Origin: JAWKTM01 sp041399085
GTDB taxonomy: Bacteria; Planctomycetota; Planctomycetia; Pirellulales; Pirellulaceae
NCBI GenBank assembly: GCA_041399085.1
Contig: JAWKTM010000105.1
Span: 1-15,719, forward strand
Direction of reading: 5' to 3'
Length of the DNA stretch: 15,719 nucleotides
Both the position numbers and the translations under genes were made by a program. The notes beneath the pieces were generated by a model that was not told where the DNA came from, searched no databases, and saw only the letters and a program-made list of their open reading frames with translations. Below, in pieces: positions 9,378 to 15,559 of this stretch (its first letter is position 1; the number at the start of each line of letters is the position of its first letter).

Positions 9378-9495
9378 ATTTCACATTTAATGTCGCCTCC
9401 AAACTAACGCGTTCGTCTGCTTTGCGTGTGGCACCTTCAACTCTACATATAGCGACTTTTGTCATTTTGAGATAACGTTCTTTCGTTCATGACTC

Positions 9496-10059
9496 TACTC
9501 GGCCAACTCCGCCGCCGATGCCGTCGGTCGCATTGCGTCGATCATCGACGACGATGCTTCGTCAACGCACCTGGCCGACTACACCTATCTCGGCCTCGGC
9601 ACGTTCGTGGAAGTGGACTACACCGAGCCCGACATCAAGTACACGCTCGGGGGCCTCGCCGCCGGCAATGATCCCGACACCGGCGACATCTACCGTGGCC
9701 TCGACCGCTTCGGCCGCGTGAAAGACTGCCGCTGGCACAATTACAACACGGCGACCGATGTGGACCGGATCAAGTACGGCTATGACCGCAACGGCAACCG
9801 CCTGTGGCGCGAGAACGTGGTGGCCAGCGAGCAATATGGAAAGAACTTCGACGAACTGTATGGTTATGATCAGATCGACCGGTTGCAGACGATGGATCGA
9901 GGAGACTTGACCTCGCTGAAGGATTCCATCCAGAACAAGACGTTCGCCCAAGACTGGGCGCTCGATCCGGTCGGCAACTGGAAGAATTTTCGCGAAGACG
10001 ACAACGGCGACAGCATCTGGGACTTGAACCTCCGTTGGTGTCCGAAAGTGCTGGTCTAG
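9496..10059 (+). pseudogene. Rhs/YD-repeat core fragment B, single open frame without N- or C-terminal parts
   Basis: One open frame from 9493 to the TAG at 10057-10059. Readable Rhs text: DAVGRIASIIDDDASSTHLA, YTYLGLGTFVEVDYTEPD, DIYRGLDRFGRVKDCRW, DRIKYGYDRNGNRLW, DELYGYDQIDRLQTMD, DPVGNWKNFREDD. The frame is intact here, unlike fragment A, which covers the same part. Similarity to A ends at DLN (about 10029); the last ten residues (LRWCPKVLV) are unrelated, so the fragment was cut in mid-core, not at the usual core-tip border. A GTG at 9607 could start translation, but no product with function is expected. Confidence 0.9.
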
Positions 10060-10150
10060 GGCAAGAAAGCGAAACAATCTCTTGCAGTTTCCATCCCAGA
10101 CGCTTGAGCTGGCGATGCTTAAAGCTGAATGATTTCGGCTTGGAGTTCCG

Positions 10151-10546
10151 ATGCAACATCACGATACGAAAGTCAACTTCTTCCGTCGTCCCGACAAGTA
10201 TCGGACGATCGCGATTAGGGGGTCCGTTGAGTTTACGTACAGCACACGTGCCGCTCTGGAAGTTTTGAACGAGACGAGCCATTGGCCAACAATTGAGAAT
10301 GAGCTAAAGATAATTGTGGAAGTGCCGACTGGCCACGACAGTTTGCGGGAACGACTCGGTGTATATGGAGTTGGACACCACACGTGGGAGCGAAGTCACA
10401 AAGCTTACGCGACTGCAATAGCGGGAGAAGGCTACAGACGGCTATTAGCAAAGTCAGGCATTGCCAATCGCGACCAATATCTAGAAGACCACGCTACCGC
10501 AATAGTGAATGTCTCACGAGACATTTGCGCTCCTCGGAAGATTTAG
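10151..10546 (+). CDS. Soluble orphan protein, possible immunity protein
   Basis: 131 residues. The start is supported by GGAG at 10142-10145, five bases before the ATG. No signal peptide or membrane segment. The sequence mixes strands (TIAIRGSVEFTYST, ELKIIVEVPTG) with a helical C-terminal half (SHKAYATAIAGEGYRRLLAK), and looks like a genuine small alpha/beta protein. No family recognised. It begins about 90 bases after the truncated Rhs fragment B, the usual place of an immunity gene. The reading frame right after it in another phase (VTELVRVETLNRLREEAS, from about 10548) might be a continuation lost through a frameshift. Function is inferred from position only. Confidence 0.55.
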   Translation: MQHHDTKVNFFRRPDKYRTIAIRGSVEFTYSTRAALEVLNETSHWPTIENELKIIVEVPTGHDSLRERLGVYGVGHHTWERSHKAYATAIAGEGYRRLLAKSGIANRDQYLEDHATAIVNVSRDICAPRKI

Positions 10547-11240
10547 TTACCGAGTTAGTGCGGGTTGAAACTCTGAACAGGTTGCGGGAAGAGGCATCCT
10601 GCCGAAGGTCCCGTGTGGCCGTTTTCATCCGCTTTTATATGCCTCAGCCAGACGCTGGAATCACACGGATATCGATTCGTGGTTCAAAAGGTTTATGGAT
10701 CTCACCAAAGCAGCTATTGAAAAGCTCGCGACCACATCCATTTTAGCGACATTTGTGCGTCGCTGGATACTATTCAACAGGGTTTTGTCCGAATTGCGGT
10801 GGAGCAGAATGGAAGACGAGTTGTGAATAGAATCGGATGCCTCATGGTTGTCGACCCAAATTACTACGCTGGAATCATCGCCATGAGCATGTCACCATAT
10901 GCTAGGCCGTCCAACTCCAGGATCAGATATGTATTCTCAGGCGTTGGAGATGGAACACAACATTGTCTCGATTATGAATCAGCTGCATATTCGAGGAACT
11001 CGGGAGCGAGGCACGCAGATTACCTCAAATTGATGCGACACTACCCTGCATATATTGGCGGCAGTGGCCCTCACACTTCATGGTATTATGCATTGCTTGT
11101 CTCTTGGCGTCGTTATTCGTTGCGGGCATCTTGTGTTTGGGATGGTGGTAATGTTGCCAAACAGATTCCTTCGAAGTCATCACTTACCGAACACAGCGGC
11201 GAACTACCATGTGTTACCACACGTGCGTCTTTATGATTGT
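10547..11240 (+). other. Stretch with overlapping open segments, no certain gene
   Basis: Three overlapping plus-strand frames look partly protein-like. (a) About 10572-10826 has no ATG near its left end but reads naturally (WNHTDIDSWFKRFMDLTK, TSILATFVRRWILFNRVL) and ends in MEDEL. (b) 10799-11236 (GTG start, 145 residues; VVDPNYYAGIIAMSMSPY) is not recognisable. (c) 10929-11033 is a 34-residue frame (MYSQALEMEHNIVSIMNQL); beyond its stop the same phase stays open and hydrophobic through 11055-11160. The pattern fits one or two decayed orphan genes. None can be named. Confidence 0.3.
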
Positions 11241-11345
11241 CATGGTGGCAGCGTGAATACGTCGACCACGCCAAGGTGCAGTACGATTGTATGCCAGCGG
11301 AGCGACCAATACCATTCGGCCAAAGCGGTTACGTACCTCGACGAC
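11241..11345 (+). pseudogene. Rhs core fragment C, short and frameshifted
   Basis: Starts with CATGGTGGCAGCGTGAA, the same base at which fragment D (13736) starts. It encodes GGSVNTSTTP, then loses one C relative to D (CACGCC-AAGG), which shifts the frame; the DNA still matches through TGCCAGCGGAGCGACCAAT and ATTCGGCC before decaying at about 11345. It carries more point changes than A, B or D and is likely the oldest copy. Confidence 0.85.
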
Positions 11346-11461
11346 AGACGTTTGTTGCCTTCTATTTTCTCTCGGCCCGTCAAGTTGGCCAGAATTTCAG
11401 TCGAAAAAACAAGCGGCGGTGAAAGACACCCGATGCCATTCCATGCGATTGGGTAATAATA

Positions 11462-11605
11462 ATGTTCTGGAAAGTAGTATGCGTGCTTGCAGTTGGATGC
11501 GACCTCGCCATTTGTTGTGTCGCCGTAACGGCCTTGGCCGTGATTAGCAGCTTCGCAATGGGTCTGCTTGCGGCAGCGTTGATTAATGAACCAAGAGCCA
11601 GGTAA
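11462..11605 (+). CDS. 47-residue hydrophobic peptide
   Basis: ATG at 11462, TAA at 11603-11605. Almost the whole peptide is hydrophobic (VVCVLAVGCDLAICCVAV, then ALAVISSFAMGLLAAALI) with a charged end NEPRAR. It could cross the membrane once or twice. No clear ribosome binding site. It lies about 115 bases after Rhs fragment C. It may be a real small membrane protein, a toxin-type peptide or chance; no family recognised. Confidence 0.35.
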   Translation: MFWKVVCVLAVGCDLAICCVAVTALAVISSFAMGLLAAALINEPRAR

Positions 11606-11694
11606 GGCAGCGGCTCATACTTTTGGTATTCGGGCCGACGAGTTTATGCTTAGCTTCCCCGTTGCTACATTTTTCACCCGTTAATATCCATTAG

Positions 11695-11940
11695 GTTTCG
11701 TCGATCGCCGGATGGGGAGGTATTCGGCTCGTCCCGGTTGTCTATGCTGCTGCGACATATAGTGCGACGTTCTTTTTCGCGATGTATCGCGGTCAGGATG
11801 CAATGATAATCGGATTGGCTCTATTATTCGCCGCTTCCGTAGCCTATCGTCAGGTGTATGTTCGTTTGCCTAAGATGCTTCCAATCCCGCGGCAATTCTT
11901 AACCCGATACAGGCGATTCTACGAATATTTATGCGATTAG
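11695..11940 (+). pseudogene. Small two-helix membrane protein lacking a start codon
   Basis: Open from just after a TAG at 11692-11694 to the TAG at 11938-11940 (81 codons) with no ATG, GTG or TTG near the left end. Two hydrophobic segments (RLVPVVYAAATYSATFFFAM and AMIIGLALLFAASVAYRQV) are followed by a basic and aromatic tail (LTRYRRFYEYLCD). The composition is that of a true membrane protein, so the 5' end has probably been lost or frameshifted. It may be a decayed orphan of the same kind as those at 8300 and 9078. Confidence 0.4.
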
Positions 11941-12106
11941 GATGCGGCCGATACAAACGCCGCTACATCGGCGAGTCCATCCGGCCAACGTCAGTCCTTA
12001 CATCAAGGGGAAGCCTCGATAGCTTCTTCCATTTGAAGCAGTCTGTGAGCACACCGCTAAGTGAATCAGGTATCTGTGATAGAGTCGACATCAGAGCGAT
12101 TGCGAA

Positions 12107-12745
12107 ATGGCGACTAAATACCCAGCAGTCATCAGGTCGATTTACTGTCGTTCGTGGAAGTTGCTCACACCCAGTATACAATTCGAGTCAGACTGGTCGG
12201 CACGTCCGGCTACGTTACCGAAACTAGGTCACTCAGCACGCAAGGACCATACATTGCGTACAACACACGAACTAATTGAAGCCCTTCGGGGTAATGATCC
12301 TAGAAGACGGCTATGGGCCGCCACTTTTGCTGGAGGTTTCTGCAGCGAAGCGCTGGATGCGCTAAGCCACTTCGCTGAGGTTATCGATGAGATATGTAAC
12401 GACACGAGAGGCGATCGTGAATACTATAAGTTCCCCACTGAATTCGAGGAAGAATTATTTCTTGGCCACGCAATTGTTTCCATGGCAGCAGTCGCATCGG
12501 CGATTCCAGTTCATGATGCCTGTAGAGGCGAATCACGACAGATGGTCCTTCGCTCGATGGAAACTCTTTCTCGTGATTCACGCATTCAAGTAATCGGTCA
12601 TCTCGTCTTTGCGATAGAGAAACTTGGAGTGACGTCGGAAGGTACAGCGTCCCAGTTAAAGTTGCTCCTTGGCTCCATACCAAACGACGCGTTCGCTGAG
12701 AGAATCGCTACAATTGTGAACAGTTTTCCAAGAGAAGCGATTTAG
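12107..12745 (+). CDS. Helical, possibly HEAT-like orphan protein; candidate immunity protein
   Basis: 212 residues from the ATG at 12107. The real start is uncertain: the first 50 residues (SIYCRSWKLLTPSIQFESDW) look less natural than what follows, and a TTG at 12254 would begin just before HELIEALRGNDPRRRLWAAT. From there on the protein reads as paired amphipathic helices (ALDALSHFAEVIDEIC, ELFLGHAIVSMAAVASAI, IQVIGHLVFAIEKLG, SQLKLLLGSIPNDAFAERIA), a pattern like HEAT or Armadillo-type repeats, which are known among polymorphic-toxin immunity proteins. No signal peptide. It lies between Rhs fragments C and D. The helical character is seen; the immunity role is inferred. Confidence 0.6.
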   Translation: MATKYPAVIRSIYCRSWKLLTPSIQFESDWSARPATLPKLGHSARKDHTLRTTHELIEALRGNDPRRRLWAATFAGGFCSEALDALSHFAEVIDEICNDTRGDREYYKFPTEFEEELFLGHAIVSMAAVASAIPVHDACRGESRQMVLRSMETLSRDSRIQVIGHLVFAIEKLGVTSEGTASQLKLLLGSIPNDAFAERIATIVNSFPREAI

Positions 12746-12792
12746 ACCGATAGCAGTGTCGAGTTGCCAATTTGATGTGTCTGTTTCGCTGA

Positions 12793-12906
12793 AGTCTGGC
12801 GAAGCACACCAGCTACAACAGCGAGACCGTGGGGAGCGTTTCTGGGATCGACGAGGTCCAGTTCTCGTACAATGACTTCGGTCAAATTACCGCCGACTAT
12901 CAGTTC
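12793..12906 (+). pseudogene. Rhs core fragment D, left piece
   Basis: The open frame reads TSYNSETVGSVSGIDEV and QFSYNDFGQITADYQ, a YD-type unit that lies just upstream of the VNTSTTPKVQYGYA unit in the core. It ends where REPIN copy 2 begins (CCC|GTAG). The matching right piece lies about 830 bases on at 13736. Confidence 0.75.
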
Positions 12907-12908
12907 CC

Positions 12909-13024
12909 GTAGGGCATGCTATGCATGCCGCAAACGGTAACAACAACAGAAGAACCCATGACGCGAGATTTAACGTCTGGCAGCGAACACGATACGCAAA
13001 AAAGTCACGCGGAGCATGACCTAC
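12909..13024 (+). repeat. REPIN-like dispersed element, copy 2
   Basis: GTAG (12909-12912), hairpin GGCATGC-TAT-GCATGCC (12913-12929), near-identical interior, second hairpin GTCACGC-GGA-GCATGAC (13004-13020, one G-T pair), then CTAC (13021-13024). A frame that starts in the left hairpin (MLCMPQTVTTTEEPMTRDL) runs through the whole element and stops at 13209. Confidence 0.88.
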
Positions 13025-13243
13025 TTCACTTGGTCAAGTCGAACGATTCATATATCAGTTGTCATGCTACCTTTGTCTCGCTATTCCGTGATGGTCCTTT
13101 GCAAACGGCTCATTCCAATGGGCAGGTTCCCAAGAATTTTGTTTCAGCACTTTTGTTCGCGAATAGATCAGTCCGAACAGCATGCATTGGTGCGCCATCT
13201 GGATATTGAGGGTTTAACAGATGTATCGCAAACACTTGCTTAG
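13016..13243 (+). CDS. Possible small orphan frame starting in the REPIN
   Basis: 75 codons from an ATG inside the right hairpin of REPIN copy 2. The C-terminal part (RIDQSEQHALVRHLDIEGL) reads like real protein; the N-terminal part does not. The stop is 77 bases before a strong terminator hairpin, so this may be the end of a gene whose start was replaced by the insertion. A competing frame (12916-13209) overlaps it. Weak call. Confidence 0.25.
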   Translation: MTYFTWSSRTIHISVVMLPLSRYSVMVLCKRLIPMGRFPRILFQHFCSRIDQSEQHALVRHLDIEGLTDVSQTLA

Positions 13244-13319
13244 CCAGTTGTTTACTGTTACCACGCATGGGCGGGTATTGTAGGAATTGCTGTGCTGCTG
13301 ACATTTTTCGATGAAACTG

Positions 13320-13354
13320 GACGCCTCCGATTTCTGGAGGCGTCTCCCTTTTTT
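13320..13354 (+). terminator. Rho-independent terminator
   Basis: Perfect nine-base-pair stem GACGCCTCC / GGAGGCGTC with a seven-base loop (GATTTCT), followed by TCCCTTTTTT. It is the clearest intrinsic terminator in the window, yet no sure gene lies just upstream. Confidence 0.85.
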
Positions 13355-13384
13355 GCGCCCCCTTACTCGTGACGGCGGGGCTAT

Positions 13385-13710
13385 TTTATACACCACTGGC
13401 GGCTTAACCCCGAGTCGGCACGTATTGTTCATTGCATTAGTCGCGGTTCTTCGTTCTGCATACTTGCTGCTGTTATGTCGATGGCATTGGCGGGGATATT
13501 GGACGGAAGCTTCAATCAAACATCCCTATCCGATCGATCTGCTGTGGTTCTCTCGTGTTTGGAGCAGCTGCCGCCGTCTTAGTTGTTATGCACTGGACTG
13601 TTGTTGCCATTTTGGTATGTAACGAAACTGTGCAAGTGACCGTGCTATACCGGAACGTCATTTCGGGAATGGCTCTCACTCGCTTAAGTCACAATGGGCT
13701 CTTTGAATGA
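13385..13710 (+). pseudogene. Probable decayed membrane protein
   Basis: Hydrophobic segments occur in different frames: RHVLFIALVAVLRSAYLLLL (frame of 13311-13622) and, after a switch near 13560, SLVFGAAAAVLVVMHWTVVA followed by LYRNVISGMALTRLSHNGLF up to a TGA at 13708-13710. A frameshifted two-helix protein explains this better than one intact gene. The region lies between the terminator and Rhs fragment D, right piece. Confidence 0.3.
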
Positions 13711-13735
13711 ATAAGCACACTCTGCCTATTGGACT

Positions 13736-13953
13736 CATGGTGGCAGCGTGAACACGTCGACCACGCCCAAGGTGCAGTACGGCTATGCCAGCGGAGCGGC
13801 CAATGCCATTCGGCCGACACATCGCTCACGTACCCGGACGGCCGATTCGATGCCCGACGCGCTGAGCCGCATCGCCGCGATCGTGGATGACGACGGCTCG
13901 CAGACGCATCTGGCCGACTACAGCTATCTGGGGCTGCGTTCGTTCGTGGAAGT
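13736..13953 (+). pseudogene. Rhs core fragment D, right piece
   Basis: Encodes GGSVNTSTTPKVQYGYAS, AANAIRP, then DSMPDALSRIAAIVDDDGSQ and THLADYSYLGLRSFVEV. Against fragment A it has a two-base insertion (CCGACACATCG) and a 27-base loss after GGACGGCC, which together restore a readable frame after a garbled stretch. Similarity ends at GTGGAAGT; the next bases make a stop (TTTAAC) and lead straight into a 33-bp tandem repeat. It begins at exactly the same core position as fragment C. Confidence 0.9.
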
Positions 13954-13957
13954 TTAA

Positions 13958-14089
13958 CTCGGCAGGAGCCTCGGTCTCTCGCTAGTGCGACTCGGCAGGA
14001 GCCTCGGTCTCCCATTAAGGCGGCTCGGCAGGAGCTTCGGTCTCTCGTTAAGGCGGCTCGGCAGGAGCCTCGGGCTCTCGTTGTGGCAG
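13958..14089 (+). repeat. 33-bp tandem repeat, four units
   Basis: Units start CTCGGCAGGAG at 13958, 13991, 14024 and 14057, exactly 33 bases apart, each continuing CCTCGGTCTCTCG with few changes. Because 33 is eleven codons, frames on both strands stay open and give 11-residue repeats (RLGRSLGLPLR on plus, RPRLLPSRLNE on minus). Similar CTCGGCAGGAGCCTCG units are, to my knowledge, common in planctomycete genomes. The 217 bases from 14090 to 14306 hold only a small palindrome CCCTCGCGAGGG (14205-14216) and presumably the promoter of the next gene. Confidence 0.85.
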
Positions 14090-14294
14090 GTTCGTGGGCC
14101 GGGACAAGTTTTGGTGGAGCTGCGGGAACACGTGTCATCGACTATTCGCGTGAGCGGCGAAAACGTTTGTGAGATGCGAAACATAAAAGTTCACCCGGTG
14201 ACTTCCCTCGCGAGGGCCGTTTGAATAGAATCTTCGGCCATCCCGCCGTGGTTCGCTCGGGGCGTCTGAGTGAGGCGAGATGGTGCTCTGTTTC

Positions 14295-14300
14295 GGAGGT
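14295..14300 (+). promoter_or_regulatory. Strong Shine-Dalgarno site
   Basis: GGAGGT six bases before the ATG at 14307. It rules out the earlier in-frame ATG at 14280, which has no such site. Confidence 0.8.
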
Positions 14301-14306
14301 CATACG

Positions 14307-14780
14307 ATGGCCGGGAACTTGATCGACGCCACGTTGGCGGATGCCGATCGCCAGGAAGTGCTGACGGCAATTCAGACGATTCGCACGAAGCTGCCGTTTT
14401 TGATCGACTTGGATGCCGACGCCAAGCTGGAGCTGCCGGCGCTGGGCGATCGCAGCCGGGGCTTTGTGCTGCGGGCTTTGGAAGGAGCCAAGCAGACGCC
14501 CGACTTTCTGCCTCGAGCGTTCGACATCGAGGCGATGGAGCGGGACTTGAACTTGTTCAATGCCCTGCTGCCGATTCAGATCGCGTTGAACCAGTTGAAC
14601 GAGCTGGTCAACGACACGGTTCATGCCGCGGGCGGCGAGGCTTATAACGATGCTCGGATGGTTTATCAGCTCGCCAAATCGGCTCCGGCCGAGTTCGGTC
14701 TGGATTCGTTGGTGAACGATTTGAAGCAGCGTTTCGCTCGGCGTTCGCCTGGCGGCAGCGGCGCGCCGGCCGACGTCTAG
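14307..14780 (+). CDS. Uncharacterised conserved helical protein, about 157 residues
   Basis: 157 residues from the ATG chosen by the GGAGGT site; TAG at 14778-14780. Soluble, no signal peptide, nearly all helix: ADRQEVLTAIQTIRTKLPFL, then LGDRSRGFVLRALEGAKQTP, FLPRAFDIEAMERDLNLFNA, LPIQIALNQLNELVNDTV, AYNDARMVYQLAKSAP and a basic tail (QRFARRSPGG). I recall similar proteins (IRTKLPFLIDL, PDFLPR-FD, VY--AK, RFARRS) in several phyla as hypothetical proteins, with no known role. GC and codon use are like the left-hand genes, unlike the Rhs region. It has its own terminator 32 bases on, so it is probably a single-gene unit. The heptad array that follows may be a usual companion (inference). Confidence 0.85.
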   Translation: MAGNLIDATLADADRQEVLTAIQTIRTKLPFLIDLDADAKLELPALGDRSRGFVLRALEGAKQTPDFLPRAFDIEAMERDLNLFNALLPIQIALNQLNELVNDTVHAAGGEAYNDARMVYQLAKSAPAEFGLDSLVNDLKQRFARRSPGGSGAPADV

Positions 14781-14811
14781 CCGCTTTCGGGCGACAACCA
14801 TGACAACCAGC

Positions 14812-14844
14812 TAAGGCGGGGCGACGGGCTCCGCCTTACTTTTT
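14812..14844 (+). terminator. Rho-independent terminator of the helical-protein gene
   Basis: Stem TAAGGCGG / CCGCCTTA (eight pairs, 14812-14819 and 14831-14838), loop of eleven bases, then CTTTTT. Confidence 0.75.
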
Positions 14845-14906
14845 GCGCCGATGCCGCGATTCGCAGCGGGGCGACCGGCTGAACCGATGCGTTCGACCCG
14901 GCTGGA

Positions 14907-15339
14907 CAGGTTGAAAACCTCGGCCGACAGGTTTGGAACCTCGGCCGACAGGTTTTTGACCGCGGCGACGAGGTTTTTGACCGCGCGCGAGAGCTTTCGT
15001 ACCTCGCCCGCGACGTTTCCAACCCCAGCCATGAGGTTTTTACCTTCGCGCCCAAGGTTCCGAACCTCGGCGTTGAGGTTAAAAACCTGGCGCGCGAGGT
15101 TTAAACCACGCGCGATAGGTTCCAACCTCGCGCGGTCGACGTTTTCCACCTCGACGACGAGGTTTCAACCTGAACGGAGAGGTTTTGAACCTCAAGGCCG
15201 AGGTTTTAAGCCCCGACGTCGAGGTTTTCTACCTCTCGGTCGAGGGTTTGTACCTCGCGCGCGAGGTTTTGAACCGCGCGCTCGAGGTTGGAAACCTCAA
15301 CGACCAGGTTCAAACCTCGGCGATTGGGTTGGAACCTGG
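14907..15339 (+). repeat. Palindromic 21-bp tandem array encoding coiled-coil heptads on both strands
   Basis: About 21 units of the form GAGGTT-NNN-AACCTC plus six bases. Unit starts run 14907, 14928, 14949, 14970, 14991, 15012 and so on to 15325, with one-base slips near 15096-15116, 15116-15138, 15159-15179 and 15305-15325. The unit is its own reverse complement, so plus and minus strands both spell Glu-Val-x-Asn-Leu-x-x. Plus: QVENLGRQVWNLGRQV (14907 on), NLKAEV and YLAREV (15185 on). Minus: NLNAEVRNL, NLSAEVPNLSAEVFNLSSRV (14811-15149 frame), NLERAVQNLAREVQTLDREV (15206-15412 frame). Val and Leu fall at a and d of a heptad. No frame has a convincing start with a ribosome binding site, so no gene is called. 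Confidence 0.9.
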
Positions 15340-15374
15340 TCGCCCGACGGTCACGAATAGCAGCCGAAGTTCTC

Positions 15375-15489
15375 GTAGGGCATGCTATGCATGCCGCAAA
15401 CGGTGACAACAACAGAAGAACCCGTGACGCGAGGATTAACGTCTGGTAGTGAACACGATACGCACAAAGTCATGCGGAGCATGACCTAC
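15375..15489 (+). repeat. REPIN-like dispersed element, copy 3
   Basis: GTAG (15375-15378), hairpin GGCATGC-TAT-GCATGCC (15379-15395), interior as in copies 1 and 2, second hairpin GTCATGC-GGA-GCATGAC (15469-15485, perfect), then CTAC (15486-15489). This is the cleanest copy: both hairpins are perfect. Its inner frame (MLCMPQTVTTTEEPVTRGL) stays open past the element. Confidence 0.9.
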
Positions 15490-15559
15490 TTCTACTGGCC
15501 CAGGTTGGAAGCAACCTAAGCCACCTGTGATTCCGAAACGGAAGTACTGTCACACCCAT

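Noticed and set aside
13689..14184. Minus-strand frames of 149 and 76 codons over the 33-bp repeat
   Set aside because: Open only because 33 is a multiple of three; they run antisense through Rhs fragment D or stop beside it, with no start signal.
14811..15149. Minus-strand coiled-coil gene (112 codons)
   Set aside because: Attractive heptads, but only a GTG start without ribosome site, and its end runs through the terminator hairpin of the neighbouring gene. Kept as part of the repeat description.
14907..15339. CRISPR array
   Set aside because: The period is 21 bases, spacers are only six bases, the units are palindromic and variable, and no cas gene is near.
14851..15360. Plus-strand frame of 169 codons through the 21-bp array (RFRTSA-type repeats)
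   Set aside because: The frame is open only because a 21-bp repeat without stops is periodic in codons; it has no ribosome site and crosses the one-base slips, unlike a kept gene.
5732..15489. Whole region as one transposon or genomic island bounded by REPIN copies 1 and 3
   Set aside because: No integrase, transposase, tRNA end or direct target repeat is visible; copies 1 and 3 are in the same orientation and a third copy lies inside. Shared dispersed repeats explain this more simply.
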